A stretch of 64,000 bases of DNA from an uncultured Sphingomonadaceae bacterium (GTDB lineage Bacteria; Pseudomonadota; Alphaproteobacteria; Sphingomonadales; Sphingomonadaceae). Below, one piece after another: positions 9,588 through 19,690 of this stretch (positions within the stretch are counted from its first letter, which is position 1; the number at the start of each line of letters is the position of its first letter). Location: positions 867,501 through 931,500 of the forward strand of contig CANNCV010000001.1 in the NCBI GenBank assembly GCA_947503245.1, read 5' to 3'. The notes under the pieces are model-generated. The model had not been told where the DNA came from. It searched no databases and saw only the letters and a program-made list of their open reading frames with translations. The position numbers were made by a program, and so were the translations under genes.

Positions 9588-10039
9588 GTAATTCCGCACC
9601 TGCAAGGTCTCAGTCACGCTCTGCGGCACGGCTTGCTGCTGTTCAGGCCTTATATCAGCGCGAGATGGAAGCGACGGCCTTGCCGCGATTGTTGAAAGAA
9701 TTTCATGATCATCGGTTGGGCCGTGAAATTGAAGATGCGCAATATGCGGATGCAGAGATCGCTTTTTTCGACGATATTGTACTGGGCACAGAGAAATATC
9801 ATGAAGACATTGTTGAACATCTTAGTCTGCGATTAAGTGAGGGTTGGACGCTTGAGCGGCTAGACAAAACATTGGCGCAAATTTTGCGCGCTGGCGTTTA
9901 TGAACTTCTCCACCGTAAGGATATCAACACCGCAACCGTGATAAATGAATATGTCGATGTGGCGCATGCTTTTTTTGATGAGAAAGATGCCAAATTTGTC
10001 AACGGTATATTGGATGCTGTAGCCAAGGCCGTTCGTTAG
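9584..10039 (+). CDS. nusB: Transcription antitermination factor NusB
   Basis: This 151-residue all-helical protein has the NusB pattern: SAARLAAVQALYQREM near the N-terminus (arginine-rich, binds boxA RNA), and a C-terminal TLAQILRAGVYELLHRKDINTATVINEYVDVAHAFFDEKDAKFVNGILDAV in shorter recognised pieces such as VINEYVDVA and FVNGILD. It pairs with NusE (S10) in rRNA antitermination. It overlaps hisD by 4 bases (ATGA), an arrangement seen in other alphaproteobacteria where nusB sits in mixed operons. Confidence 0.95.
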   Translation: MSNSAPARSQSRSAARLAAVQALYQREMEATALPRLLKEFHDHRLGREIEDAQYADAEIAFFDDIVLGTEKYHEDIVEHLSLRLSEGWTLERLDKTLAQILRAGVYELLHRKDINTATVINEYVDVAHAFFDEKDAKFVNGILDAVAKAVR

Positions 10040-10067
10040 AAACCACGCACCATAACAAGGGGTCGCT

Positions 10068-11003
10068 ATGCAGGATTTTTTTGATCGGATTGACCCTGAA
10101 CTGCGCAGCGCCTTTCCGGCAGATGCGCCCGATATTACTACGCCGATCTTGCGCGATGTTGTGGCTGCGCGTCTGGCTCTGGCCAATGCGCGTGCGGATA
10201 ATCTGAAAGATGTGCCAGCATTTGACGGAACCGCGTCCCACAAAAGCATTGCGATGCAAGGCGGTGGAACGGCCGATTATATCTGCTTTGAAAAAGCGTC
10301 GGTTACATTTGATGATTGCGTTGTCATTTGGCTGCATGGTGGTGGCTATTTGCTGGGTAGTGCAGATGACCCTGCGGTCGGCCTTTTTGCCGACCTTGCT
10401 CCGATTATTTCGGTTGATTATGCCTTGGCGCCAGAGGCCCGTGCGCCCTTGGCTGCGCAGCAGGTTTGTGCCGTCATCCAGCATGTTGCCGACACCATGA
10501 AGCCGCGCAAAATTGCCCTAGCCGGTGCAAGCGCTGGTGGCGGGCTGGCGGCCAGTGCTGCCCTTATGAACCGCGATCTGCATGGCCCAGAGCTTGCGAT
10601 GCAGCTTTTGCTCTATCCCATGATTGATGATCGCCATGACACGCCATCTGGCCATTGGGAATTGCCGGACAATATTTGGAACAGAAATTTGTCGCTACAT
10701 GCATGGTCTTTATACAGACCATTAGATGATACAGCCTGTCCGCCAAGCAAGGGCTATGCAGCAGCCACTTATGCGGATAATCTGAAAGACCTGCCACCTA
10801 CCTATATTATGTGCGGTGATATGGATATTTTCTTGGATGAAAATCTCGCCTTTGCGGGGCGTTTGCGTGATGCAAATATTCCGGTCGAAACAGCGATTTA
10901 TCCCGGTGCACCGCATGGGTTTAACGGCTTTGCACCACGTGCTCAGGTCAGCAAACGCGCCAATCTGGCCATGCGGCTGGCGATGGAACAGGCCCTTTCT
11001 TGA
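10068..11003 (+). CDS. Alpha/beta hydrolase fold-3 esterase (HSL family)
   Basis: This 311-residue protein has the HGGGY oxyanion motif (about residues 90-94), the nucleophile motif GASAGGG with a Ser (about 147-153), an Asp in CGDMDIFLDE and a His in GAPHGFNGF (about 281-289). This set matches bacterial hormone-sensitive-lipase-like carboxylesterases. The start at 10068 follows AAGGGGTCGCT. It lies 28 bp after nusB and 27 bp before thiL, on the same strand. No signal peptide is seen, so it is probably cytoplasmic. The natural ester is unknown. Confidence 0.9.
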   Translation: MQDFFDRIDPELRSAFPADAPDITTPILRDVVAARLALANARADNLKDVPAFDGTASHKSIAMQGGGTADYICFEKASVTFDDCVVIWLHGGGYLLGSADDPAVGLFADLAPIISVDYALAPEARAPLAAQQVCAVIQHVADTMKPRKIALAGASAGGGLAASAALMNRDLHGPELAMQLLLYPMIDDRHDTPSGHWELPDNIWNRNLSLHAWSLYRPLDDTACPPSKGYAAATYADNLKDLPPTYIMCGDMDIFLDENLAFAGRLRDANIPVETAIYPGAPHGFNGFAPRAQVSKRANLAMRLAMEQALS

Positions 11004-11030
11004 TCACCATGCCCATGATAGGCGGCATAT

Positions 11031-11987
11031 ATGCGTGACGAGACCGCCTTTATTGACGCACTGCGCGCGCTGGCGCAGCATCCGGCTGCGCGGAATTTGC
11101 GCGATGATGCAGCAGTCTTGCCATTTGCAGGGCAGCAACTGGTCCTGACCCATGACATGATGGTGGAAGGTGTGCACTATCTGCCTGATAGTGACCCTGC
11201 TGACATTGCGTGGAAACTGGTCGCCACCAACATGTCCGATCTGGCTGCAAAAGGTGCCAGGCCTTTGGGCGTTTTGCTAGGGTATATTTTGGGCGATACC
11301 GCGCAAGACAGTGCTTTTGCAAAAGCCTTAGGCGATGCGCTAAGTCATTATGATGTGTCGTTATTGGGAGGTGATACAGTGAGCGGGGGCAAAGCTGACG
11401 CGCCGCGCAGTTTCGGCCTGACTGCGATAGGAGAGGCCCCTGCATGCGGAGCGCCATCTCGGCAAGGTGCAAAGCCGGGCGATAGGCTGTGCCTTTGCGG
11501 TTTTGTTGGTGATGCTATGCTGGGCTTTGAAGCCTTGCAGCGTGGGGAAGAGAATGATCCCAAGCTGATACAGAGTTTTTTGCGGCCGCGTGCACTGTTG
11601 CAAGAAGGTCAGAAGCTTGCCCCTTTTGTTAGCGCAATGATGGATGTATCCGATGGCCTGTTAATCGATGCCTATCGTTTGGCAGAGGCCAGTGACGTGA
11701 CAGTGCGGATTGATAGCCATGCCGTTCCGCTCTCATCACAGGCGGCGCATATGCTTGGTCAACTGAAGCAGGAAGATGCGCATACCAAGCGCGAGGCTAT
11801 GCTGCGTTGGGGCGATGACTATGCACTGTTATTCACAACCACGCAGCTGGAAAACCTGCCGGTTGAGGCCGTGGTGATTGGTGAGATATTGCCGCGCGGT
11901 GATGGCCCCATGCTATTGGATGGTCAGATAATTACCGACAATAGCGGACTGGGATATGTGCATAGTGGCGGTGACCGACAGGACTGA
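11031..11987 (+). CDS. thiL: Thiamine-monophosphate kinase
   Basis: This 318-residue protein makes thiamine diphosphate from thiamine phosphate and ATP. It has the PurM-like ATP-binding fold with DDAAVLPF and LVLTHDMMVEGVHYL at the N-terminus, the sequence VATNMSDLAAKGARPLGVLL, LGGDTVSGG and a C-terminal MMDVSDGLLIDAYRLAEAS. The aspartates in DDAAV, HDMMVEG and SDGL are the Mg-binding positions of the family. No thiamine riboswitch-like structure is evident upstream. It sits after the esterase in a rightward run before hppA. Confidence 0.94.
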   Translation: MRDETAFIDALRALAQHPAARNLRDDAAVLPFAGQQLVLTHDMMVEGVHYLPDSDPADIAWKLVATNMSDLAAKGARPLGVLLGYILGDTAQDSAFAKALGDALSHYDVSLLGGDTVSGGKADAPRSFGLTAIGEAPACGAPSRQGAKPGDRLCLCGFVGDAMLGFEALQRGEENDPKLIQSFLRPRALLQEGQKLAPFVSAMMDVSDGLLIDAYRLAEASDVTVRIDSHAVPLSSQAAHMLGQLKQEDAHTKREAMLRWGDDYALLFTTTQLENLPVEAVVIGEILPRGDGPMLLDGQIITDNSGLGYVHSGGDRQD

Positions 11988-12101
11988 TCGGGGGACTATG
12001 GTCAATAGTCTCTTGCCAGTTTGCGCTTGCGTCTTATAACCCAATTCCAACCTTGCAAGAAATAGCAGGGCAAACATAAATATTTGAAGGGGAAGCTGGG
12101 C

Positions 12102-14201
12102 ATGACAACTGTCTTGATAGCTATCATATGCGGGGCATTGGCCATCGTATATGGTGTAATTACCAGCCGCCAGGTGCTGAATGCATCGGCCGGCAATGCA
12201 AAAATGCAAGAAATCGCAGGGGCAATTCAGGAAGGTGCACAAGCCTATCTTGGTCGCCAATATCGCACAATCGGCATCGTTGGTGTTGTGGTTGCTATTA
12301 TCGTAGGCGCTACATTGGGGCCTATCTCTGCAATTGGTTTTCTGATCGGCGCCGTGCTTTCGGGCGTTGCTGGTTATATCGGCATGAATATTTCTGTCCG
12401 GGCCAATGTCCGCACAGCGCAAGCGGCGAGTGAAAGCCTGCAATCGGGTCTGACCGTTGCCTTCCGCGCAGGTGCTGTGACCGGTATGTTGGTTGCTGGC
12501 CTTGCTTTGCTGGCCATTGCCGTATTCTTTTATGTACTTGTCGAAGTGATGGGCGATGCAGCCAATAGCCGCGAAGTGATTGACGCGCTGGTGGCCTTGG
12601 CCTTTGGTGCGTCGCTGATTTCCATCTTCGCGCGTCTTGGCGGCGGTATCTTTACCAAAGCTGCTGATGTTGGCGCCGATCTGGTGGGCAAGGTAGAGGC
12701 TGGCATTCCTGAGGATGATCCGCGTAATCCTGCTACTATCGCTGATAATGTGGGTGACAATGTTGGTGATTGTGCCGGCATGGCCGCCGACTTGTTTGAA
12801 ACATATGTTGTGACGGTTGGCGCAACCATGGTGTTGACGGCATTGCTCGTCACCGGCGTTGGTTCCGATACTTTGTTGCAGCTCATGGGCTTGCCACTGA
12901 TTGTTGGCGGCGTATGCATCATCACTTCCATTATCGGAACCTATATGGTCCGTCTTGGCTCCTCCAATAATATCATGGGCGCTTTGTATAAGGGCTTTAT
13001 CACTACCGCGGTACTGTCTGTTCCGGCTATCTATTTCGCGACGGACTATGCGTTGGGCGATATGACAACCACCTATACAGCAGGCGAAACCAGCTTTACC
13101 GGCATGGATCTGTTCTATTCCATGCTTGTTGGTCTGGTGCTGACCGGTTTGATTATCTGGATTACCGAATATTATACCGGCACCGAATATCGTCCTGTGC
13201 GTTCCATCGCTAAGTCATCTGAAACCGGCCATGGCACCAATGTCATTCAGGGCTTGGCGATTTCGCTGGAATCAACCGCATTGCCGACTTTGGTCATCGT
13301 GGTGGCGATTGTTGTTGCTTATCAATTGGCGGGCCTGATGGGCATTGCTTTCGGTGCGACTTCAATGCTGGCGCTGGCAGGCATGGTTGTGGCGCTTGAC
13401 GCTTATGGCCCTGTAACAGACAATGCTGGCGGCATCGCCGAAATGTCAGAGCTTGACGAAAGCGTACGGGACAAAACCGACGCGCTGGATGCTGTCGGCA
13501 ACACCACAAAAGCGGTTACCAAAGGCTATGCCATTGGTTCTGCCGGACTGGCTGCGCTGGTGCTCTTCTCGGCCTATACGGCTGATTTGAAAGAGTTCTT
13601 CCCGAACCTTGAAGTGAGCTTCAGCCTTGAAAACCCTTATGTCATAGTGGGCTTGTTGCTGGGCGCATTGCTGCCTTATCTGTTTGGCGCAATGGGCATG
13701 ACCGCGGTTGGCCGTGCAGCGGGTGACGTTGTGAAAGATGTCCGCGCGCAATTTGCCGCTGATAAGGGCATTATGGATGGCACTAGCCGCCCAGATTATG
13801 CCCGTACAGTGGATTTGGTGACCAAGGCTGCGATCAAGGAAATGATCATTCCATCATTGTTGCCAGTTCTGGCACCTATTGTGGTCTATTTCGTAGTGAC
13901 CGCCGTTGCTGGGCAAGCAGAGGGCTTTGCGGCTCTTGGTGCCTTGCTGCTGGGCGTTATTATCTCGGGTATCTTTGTTGCCCTGTCGATGACAGCGGGC
14001 GGCGGTGCATGGGATAATGCCAAAAAATATATCGAAGATGGCAATCATGGCGGCAAAGGTTCAGAGGCGCATAAAGCGGCTGTGACCGGCGATACTGTGG
14101 GTGACCCGTATAAAGATACGGCCGGCCCTGCGGTTAACCCAATGATCAAGATCACAAATATTGTGGCCTTGCTCCTCTTGGCTGCTTTAGCTGCTGGCTA
14201 A
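12102..14201 (+). CDS. hppA: K+-independent membrane H+-translocating pyrophosphatase
   Basis: This is a 699-residue integral membrane pump with about 15-16 hydrophobic segments that couples pyrophosphate hydrolysis to proton export. The signature [21 protein letters not shown] and the Mg-PPi-binding Asp residues are present. In [10 protein letters not shown] (about residues 465-474) the Lys at the key position is the mark of the K+-independent subfamily. The ATG at 12102 is preceded by GAAGGGGAAG; an in-frame TTG at 12084 is a weaker start. A strong hairpin terminator follows at 14243-14280. A gene of this type is usual in Sphingomonadales. Confidence 0.95.
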   Translation: MTTVLIAIICGALAIVYGVITSRQVLNASAGNAKMQEIAGAIQEGAQAYLGRQYRTIGIVGVVVAIIVGATLGPISAIGFLIGAVLSGVAGYIGMNISVRANVRTAQAASESLQSGLTVAFRAGAVTGMLVAGLALLAIAVFFYVLVEVMGDAANSREVIDALVALAFGASLISIFARLGGGIFTKAADVGADLVGKVEAGIPEDDPRNPATIADNVGDNVGDCAGMAADLFETYVVTVGATMVLTALLVTGVGSDTLLQLMGLPLIVGGVCIITSIIGTYMVRLGSSNNIMGALYKGFITTAVLSVPAIYFATDYALGDMTTTYTAGETSFTGMDLFYSMLVGLVLTGLIIWITEYYTGTEYRPVRSIAKSSETGHGTNVIQGLAISLESTALPTLVIVVAIVVAYQLAGLMGIAFGATSMLALAGMVVALDAYGPVTDNAGGIAEMSELDESVRDKTDALDAVGNTTKAVTKGYAIGSAGLAALVLFSAYTADLKEFFPNLEVSFSLENPYVIVGLLLGALLPYLFGAMGMTAVGRAAGDVVKDVRAQFAADKGIMDGTSRPDYARTVDLVTKAAIKEMIIPSLLPVLAPIVVYFVVTAVAGQAEGFAALGALLLGVIISGIFVALSMTAGGGAWDNAKKYIEDGNHGGKGSEAHKAAVTGDTVGDPYKDTAGPAVNPMIKITNIVALLLLAALAAG

Positions 14202-14242
14202 TTGGCATTTTGTGGCTGTGTTGATGCGGCCTGAAAATTAAG

Positions 14243-14280
14243 AAAACCCCGGTTGGCCTATTGCTGCCGGGGTTTTTCTT
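14243..14280 (+). terminator. Rho-independent terminator after hppA
   Basis: AAAACCCCGG (14243-14252) pairs perfectly over 10 bases with CCGGGGTTTT (14267-14276) around a 14-base loop. The stem runs straight into TTTTTC. It lies 41 bp after the hppA stop and also reads as an A-rich/T-rich hairpin from the other side, so it may act on the leftward receptor gene (ending at 14357) as well. Confidence 0.9.
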
Positions 14281-14356
14281 TTGTGATATGTTGTGTTGGT
14301 CGAACCTAATGAAGGAACAATTGCAAATATGATGAAGATCATCATCCTAGATTGAA

Positions 14357-17134
14357 TCAGAACCGTTTGCGCCAGCTTAATTCAACGAAGCGGCCGATGG
14401 GATCGCGAAATCCGGGTTGAAATTGCAGTGGTACATTACCGTCCTGATCGCGTACATCCTGCTGTGCGTCAAACACGTTGTTGACACGCAGGGCAAGGCG
14501 GCTGCCCCTTAGGAAGGGCAGTGCAGAGACAATTTTTTCTCTATTGTCGAAATTCAAAAAGGCGCGCAGGTTGAAAGTCGCAATCGCACCAAAGTCGAGT
14601 GTTGGTGATGCAGCATTGATACCGCCACCATCAACATTGCTCGGCCCTTGAAAATCGCCTGATACGCGAAAGCCCAGACCATCTTTAAACCACCCGCTCT
14701 GTAGCTCAACACTGTGGCGAATTGCCCCTGCTGCACCGCCTACAGACGAGCCATTGAGCAGGTCCAATGTGGGAACACCCGGCGCAATCAATACGCTCTC
14801 GGTGAAGCGGATGCGGTGAAATGCCGAAATATTCCAGCGACCGCGACCTGGCTGCGAGCCAAAAAAGCCGCGCCGTGGCTGCCGCCTTGCAGCAGCATTT
14901 TGATTGGTGGGTGAACGGCCTTGTGCTTGCCCATTTTCGCCCTGCGTTTGTGTATCGGTACCAGCAGTGTTGGTTTGCGCAGTATTGGCTGTCTCTTCAG
15001 CGGGCTGCGTGCCAGTCTGCTGGTTGGTTGTAGCAGGTTGCGATCCGTTATCTTGCGCGGCATTGCCGCCCGGCCTGCCGCCTCCGTTGCTATTGGCGGC
15101 TCTTCCACTTGTCGCTTGCGGTCTGGCTCCGGGCCGTCCTCTGCCGCCAAAACCACCAGGCCTGCCTCTTGGTCCAAATCGTTTGGAAAAGATGATGCCA
15201 TAGCGCAGGCTGTCGCTACGCACTTCGCTGAAATTCACTGCGCGGCGGTCAAGGCTGACCAATGTACCAGCACCATCTCGCACGATGCGATCAGGAAAGG
15301 CTGCTTCAATTTCGGGGGTGAATGTTGGAAAGCCAGCAACAGTATCAAAGCTGCGGTTGCGGAAAAATTCTATATTGAAATTCAGGCCGCGGATTGCGCT
15401 GGGCCGCCAATTTGCGCTGATGCGAATGTCGCGCTGTTCTTCTTGTTCTAAGTCGGAATTACCGCCCGATATGATAGTGGCAAGAACGGTTTCATTATTC
15501 GTGAAGTCGAAAACGGGCACGTTGGGCGTCACAATGATCGGGTTGCCAAGCTGGCTGATCGATGGAGCGGCTTCGGTGCGGATAAAACCGGCTTGAAAAG
15601 ACAGGGACTCTGTCGGCCCCCAATTCACCCCGAAGCCATAATTTATGAGGCCGCCAACATCGCTAAGGTCGCGATAGCCGATATTGCCATTAAGCGATAA
15701 CGCGCCAATTGCCGGCACCACGCCATCGCGCTCTGATAATGGGATGGTGATATTGGCGCTGCCCGATAATGCTGTGCGGTTCAGACTGGCCGAAGAGGCA
15801 ATACCTGCCACCAGATTGTCTGTATCCAGCGCGATATCAACCAGTCCAGCATTGAGCGTCAGATTGACCGGTCCAGAGGGAAGATAGGCAATGGCGGTGC
15901 GTGTATTGGCGTTAAGGGTGAGTGTTTCCAATATGCTTTCGGCAAAATCTAACCCAGGCGGCGGCAAATCTGCGCCAAAATCAGCCGCTAATGGGTTAAG
16001 TACGCCTGCATTGATTTGGGCCTGCAAATCATCAAAAGTGGCGGGTTGATCGATGATGGTATCTGTTTCTAACCGCTGATAATCGGCGTTGAGGGACCAG
16101 CTGCTCCGTTTGATATTGCCTGATAGGGCGGCGCTGGCTGCAAATGTTTGCGTATTGGTTTGCTGTTCCAATGGCCTAGGCGCCAATAATGTCCGCACTA
16201 TCGTTTGATCGCTGCCAATGTTATTGAACGGGCTGGTTGCTGGCAGATCCAAAACCGTGCTGTTAAGACCGTTCAGGCCTAGGCTGTTGCTATCGGTAAA
16301 GCTGGCGTTGAGTTGAAGCCTTGTGGCTGTCGCAATCTCTTTGCCATAGCTGGCATTGATCTCAATTGTCTCATTTTCTGGCAAAAGCGTGCGAAAGGCA
16401 CCCAGATTATCAGGGTCCGATGCAACCAGCAGATCAGCATTCGGTTGGTCAGGTTGAATGATATTGCGCGCGTCTTCGGTCAATTGCGTGCTGCGGCTAT
16501 ATTCAGCATCAAGATTTAATCGCCCGCCTTTGCTGATGCGGGTTAGTGTGCCTTCAATCTCACCGGCTCCGCGACCACCTTTTGTGGCCCCGCCATATTC
16601 CACTTCGCCGGTAAAAGCAGAGAAGTTATAGACCAGAATGAAATTGATAACGCGTTGATCTGCGTCAAAACCATATTGCAAGGCCAATTCTTCAGGGAAC
16701 ACCTGAACGCGCTGAATGGCTTCTGGCGGCAGATCGCGCAATTCGCGAAAACTGGAAATTCTCTGCCCGTTAAGCAGGAATATGGGCCGCCCCGTGCCGC
16801 GGCCGCGACCTGAATTGGTTTGTGGTGAAATGGCGGCAACCAATTCTTCAATTGACCCTACGCCGAAACTCGCAATATCTTCGGAGTCCAACTCTTGCAG
16901 CGGGGCTATTTTGGTATCCACCGCTCCGCGCACGGCCCGAACAATGATGCTGCCATCATTGGCAACATTGTCCCCGCTATCCGAGTCATCATCACGCTCA
17001 TTGTCATTATCATCTTGTGTGGGCGTGCTGCTGTCACCATCTTGCTGATAGGCGAAAAGGCCGGTCCCCGTCATCAAAGCGGGCAGCGTTAGCGACAAGG
17101 TAGCATATCGCATTAAGATTTTTGTGGTGCGCAT
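14357..17134 (-). CDS. TonB-dependent receptor-like outer-membrane protein with low-complexity insert
   Basis: This protein of 925 residues starts with a hydrophobic signal peptide (to about residue 28). An acidic Asp/Asn-rich linker follows, then a plug domain with IEELVAAISPQT, GRPIFLLNGQRISSF and RVQVFPEELALQYG. The rest looks like alternating beta strands and the chain ends in Phe, as outer-membrane barrels do. About residues 645-760 hold a Gly/Arg-, then Gln/Thr/Asn-rich stretch that is probably a long extracellular loop. The plug, barrel and C-terminal Phe support an outer-membrane receptor; the ligand is not predictable. It stands alone, divergent from infA, with no transport or enzyme gene next to it. 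Confidence 0.85.
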   Translation of the reverse strand: MRTTKILMRYATLSLTLPALMTGTGLFAYQQDGDSSTPTQDDNDNERDDDSDSGDNVANDGSIIVRAVRGAVDTKIAPLQELDSEDIASFGVGSIEELVAAISPQTNSGRGRGTGRPIFLLNGQRISSFRELRDLPPEAIQRVQVFPEELALQYGFDADQRVINFILVYNFSAFTGEVEYGGATKGGRGAGEIEGTLTRISKGGRLNLDAEYSRSTQLTEDARNIIQPDQPNADLLVASDPDNLGAFRTLLPENETIEINASYGKEIATATRLQLNASFTDSNSLGLNGLNSTVLDLPATSPFNNIGSDQTIVRTLLAPRPLEQQTNTQTFAASAALSGNIKRSSWSLNADYQRLETDTIIDQPATFDDLQAQINAGVLNPLAADFGADLPPPGLDFAESILETLTLNANTRTAIAYLPSGPVNLTLNAGLVDIALDTDNLVAGIASSASLNRTALSGSANITIPLSERDGVVPAIGALSLNGNIGYRDLSDVGGLINYGFGVNWGPTESLSFQAGFIRTEAAPSISQLGNPIIVTPNVPVFDFTNNETVLATIISGGNSDLEQEEQRDIRISANWRPSAIRGLNFNIEFFRNRSFDTVAGFPTFTPEIEAAFPDRIVRDGAGTLVSLDRRAVNFSEVRSDSLRYGIIFSKRFGPRGRPGGFGGRGRPGARPQATSGRAANSNGGGRPGGNAAQDNGSQPATTNQQTGTQPAEETANTAQTNTAGTDTQTQGENGQAQGRSPTNQNAAARRQPRRGFFGSQPGRGRWNISAFHRIRFTESVLIAPGVPTLDLLNGSSVGGAAGAIRHSVELQSGWFKDGLGFRVSGDFQGPSNVDGGGINAASPTLDFGAIATFNLRAFLNFDNREKIVSALPFLRGSRLALRVNNVFDAQQDVRDQDGNVPLQFQPGFRDPIGRFVELSWRKRF

Positions 17135-17340
17135 ATCAGACCATTTGGGGGTAATTGGTGCGCATGCAAGCGGCGCAGTGTATCAAATTGTCGTTTTGTA
17201 TTCGGCAATCATGGTTCATTACGACTTACCAATAAATGGCGCGGCTGAGCTTGCATGGTAAAGCGCTTTGCAATTTTGAACATGTACCGCTATGGGCATG
17301 TCCGAACAGACATTCCAATTACGGGAAATTTATAAAGCAT

Positions 17341-17559
17341 ATGGCGAAAGAAGAACTTCTGGAAATGCGCGGCACTGTTGTGGAATTGCTCCCCAATGCC
17401 ATGTTTCGTGTGAAGCTAGAAAATGATCATGAAATATTGGGGCACACTGCGGGCAAAATGCGCAAGAACAGAATTCGCGTTTTGGTTGGCGATGATGTGC
17501 TTGTTGAGCTGACACCCTATGACCTGACCAAAGGTCGTATCACCTATCGTTTCAAATAA
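17341..17559 (+). CDS. infA: Translation initiation factor IF-1
   Basis: This 72-residue protein is the OB-fold factor that binds the ribosomal A site during initiation. The sequence [13 protein letters not shown], then [29 protein letters not shown] and [11 protein letters not shown] are near-universal IF-1 motifs. The reading frame stays open about 100 bases upstream, but the conserved N-terminus MAKEE fixes the start at 17341. It opens the infA-maf-rng-yacG block that is conserved in alphaproteobacteria. It is 8 bp from maf. Confidence 0.98.
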   Translation: MAKEELLEMRGTVVELLPNAMFRVKLENDHEILGHTAGKMRKNRIRVLVGDDVLVELTPYDLTKGRITYRFK

Positions 17560-17567
17560 TCACGGTT

Positions 17568-18188
17568 ATGCCGATGTCGCTTGACGATAGCGCGGCAGAT
17601 TGCCCAGTCAGAATATTGGTATTGGCCTCGGCCAGTCCGCGCCGCCGCGATTTGCTGGCGCGGATCAATGTGGTCCCTGACCATATACGTCCCGCAGATA
17701 TTGATGAGACTCCGGCAAAAAGCGAATTGCCGCGTCCCTATGCTATACGCATGGCGGAAGAAAAGGCCGCTGCTGCTCATCTAGATGATCCATGCTGGAT
17801 ATTGGCAGGGGACACGGTTGTCGCTGCTGGACGCAGAATATTGCCAAAAACCGAAACCGAGAATGAGGCCCGGCAATGTCTGGAGATATTGTCCGGCCGC
17901 CGCCACCATGTACTGACCTCAATATGCGTTCGCTGTCCTGATGGACGGCTTTTGAGCGGGCTTAGCGATACTATTGTGCAGTTTAAGCGGCTTAGCAACA
18001 GCGAGATTGCGCAATATCTTGCAACTGGTGAATGGCAGGGAAAGGCAGGTGGCTATGCCATTCAGGGCTTTGCCGAAGCCTTTGTGAAGCGTCTGTCCGG
18101 CAGTCATAGCGGCGTCATGGGGTTGCCCCTGCTGGAAGCGCGCAATCTGCTGATCAGCAGTGGTTATCTGGCAAGTACAGACTTATGA
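17568..18188 (+). CDS. maf: Maf-like nucleoside-triphosphate pyrophosphatase
   Basis: This 206-residue protein has the Maf signature LASASPRRRDLLARI at about residues 19-33. It also has AEEKAAAA, ILAGDTVVAAG and GYAIQGFAEAFVKRLSGSHSGVMGLPL in its C-terminal half, the latter containing the conserved GSxxxVxGLPL. Maf proteins hydrolyse dTTP/UTP or modified nucleotides to monophosphates. It overlaps the next gene by ATGA at 18185-18188. An ATG at 17574 is an alternative start two codons in. Confidence 0.93.
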   Translation: MPMSLDDSAADCPVRILVLASASPRRRDLLARINVVPDHIRPADIDETPAKSELPRPYAIRMAEEKAAAAHLDDPCWILAGDTVVAAGRRILPKTETENEARQCLEILSGRRHHVLTSICVRCPDGRLLSGLSDTIVQFKRLSNSEIAQYLATGEWQGKAGGYAIQGFAEAFVKRLSGSHSGVMGLPLLEARNLLISSGYLASTDL

Positions 18189-19213
18189 GCAGCCACTGGC
18201 TGATAGAAAAAGGCATAGGTGAAGACCGTGCCATATTGCTGGACAATAATCATATTATAGCGGCGCGGGTGCGGCGACATGCTGGTGGCCCATTTGCCGG
18301 TGCGATTGTCGCTGGGCGGTTGAAAATCCATAATAGCCCGCAATTAGTGACCGAAGATGATATTATGATCGCGTTAGACGGACCACTTAATGGCCTTAGC
18401 GAAGGCGCGCGTTGCCATGCCCGCATAGTGCGAGAGGCTGTTGGTGAAGCTAGCGGCACATATAAACGCAGCAAACCGCCAAGAGGGCGTTTGATCGAGA
18501 GTGATGTCGCGCAGCCTGTCCCTGACCTTAAGGAGATGCTTGGGAGTGAGCACCCTGTCCGCACGCATATTCTGGCACCATTGCCTGCCCCTGATGCTTT
18601 GGCGCAGGCTGGATGGGATATGCTGGTTGAACAGGCGAGCTCTGGCATCATAGTTTTTGCCGAGGGGCGGCTGATTGTTTCACCCACACCCGGTATGACG
18701 GTGATAGATGTCGATTCCAGCGCTGCCAGCCGCAGCAATATGGTTCAACTGGCGAAAGCCGCAGCGGTTGAAGCGGCAAAAACCATTATGCGCTGTGATA
18801 TAGGTGGGACGATCGCAATCGATTTTCCCACCATAGAAGCACGCGCCGACCGGCAAAATGTTGCGGCTTGTTTCGATGCGCATATGTTGGGTGATTTTGA
18901 GCGTACGGCTATTAACGGTTTTGGTCTGATGCAAATTGTACGGAGGCGGGAACGCCCTTCATTGGTGGAGCTGTTCCAGCTGGCACCAGTGAAAAGTGCC
19001 TTGCTGGCCCTGTTGCGCCGTGCACAGCGGCATCAAAATTTGCAGGACCATGCTTTGGTGGTCGACGAAAAAGGACATAAAATGTTGCAGGCCAATCCAT
19101 TGTGGATGGAAGAATTGCAACGGGTGACCGGCACGGCGCCGCGCATTATGATTGGTGCATCCGGCCCTGATGATTACCGGATAACCCCGACCACATCGCA
19201 CATTCAGGCCTGA
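18185..19213 (+). CDS. rng: Ribonuclease E/G family protein
   Basis: This 342-residue protein is a short RNase G-like protein. Motifs include RAILLDNNHIIAARV at the start, GTIAIDFPTI (about residues 213-222) with the metal-binding Asp, and ALVVDEKG. The catalytic region AAKTIMRCDIGGTIAIDF and GFGLMQIVRRRERPSL matches the family. At 342 residues it is shorter than E. coli RNase G (489), as is usual in this position in sphingomonads. It overlaps maf by 4 bases and is 2 bp from yacG. Confidence 0.85.
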   Translation: MSSHWLIEKGIGEDRAILLDNNHIIAARVRRHAGGPFAGAIVAGRLKIHNSPQLVTEDDIMIALDGPLNGLSEGARCHARIVREAVGEASGTYKRSKPPRGRLIESDVAQPVPDLKEMLGSEHPVRTHILAPLPAPDALAQAGWDMLVEQASSGIIVFAEGRLIVSPTPGMTVIDVDSSAASRSNMVQLAKAAAVEAAKTIMRCDIGGTIAIDFPTIEARADRQNVAACFDAHMLGDFERTAINGFGLMQIVRRRERPSLVELFQLAPVKSALLALLRRAQRHQNLQDHALVVDEKGHKMLQANPLWMEELQRVTGTAPRIMIGASGPDDYRITPTTSHIQA

Positions 19214-19215
19214 TC

Positions 19216-19389
19216 ATGACCAAAAAAAGAAACTGCCCCTTATGCAAAAAGCCTGTGGCCCAGGAATTTCAGCCATTTTGCTCGCGTGGGTGCCGAGATA
19301 AAGATCTGCTGAAATGGTTTGGTGAAGACTATAGCGTGCCTGGTGAACCGGCCATGATTCCAGACCCTGAAGCCGATGGTCTGGACTAA
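19216..19389 (+). CDS. yacG: Zinc-binding protein YacG (DNA gyrase inhibitor)
   Basis: This protein has 57 residues, with the start at 19216 only 2 bp after the rng stop. The sequence begins MTKKRNCPLCKKPV and continues FCSRGCRDKDLLKWF. CPLC and the later CSRGC provide the four Cys that bind zinc. The C-terminus EDYSVPGEPAMIPDPEADGLD has the family's typical tail. YacG binds GyrB and inhibits gyrase. It closes the infA-maf-rng-yacG block. Confidence 0.93.
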   Translation: MTKKRNCPLCKKPVAQEFQPFCSRGCRDKDLLKWFGEDYSVPGEPAMIPDPEADGLD

Positions 19390-19511
19390 ATTGAGCATTG
19401 ATTAAGATAATGCACAATCGAAGATATTTCTGGCTGGACAATGGGGGTATGCCGCGCCTATAGGCATCGCTCATTGTTCGAGAATGGTACTCCGATAACC
19501 ATCCTCAATTC

Positions 19512-19587
19512 GCCCGGGTAGCTCAGTTGGTAGAGCAAGCGACTGAAAATCGCTGTGTCGGCGGTTCGATTCCGTCCCCGGGCACCA
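19512..19587 (+). tRNA. tRNA-Phe (GAA)
   Basis: This is a 76-nt cloverleaf. The acceptor stem GCCCGGG pairs with CCCGGGC, followed by an ACCA end that is encoded. The D arm carries the usual GCTCAGTTGGTAGAGC and the T arm GGTTCGATTCC. The anticodon loop CTGAAAA gives anticodon GAA for Phe. It follows yacG by 122 bp, the usual alphaproteobacterial order. It is also the left neighbour of a probable genomic island. Confidence 0.97.
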
Positions 19588-19690
19588 TTTTTCCATGACA
19601 CTATACAACTGGCGCACATCCAATAAATTAAGTGTTCATAATTCAATACCTATGCTTTAGTTCATGGTGCCTTCCGTGCTTGGAGACCGG

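Noticed and set aside
14921-15451. Long open frame on the plus strand inside the TonB receptor gene
   Set aside because: It is antisense to the low-complexity Gly/Arg-rich insert, which keeps the opposite frame open. It has no recognisable domain or ribosome-binding site.
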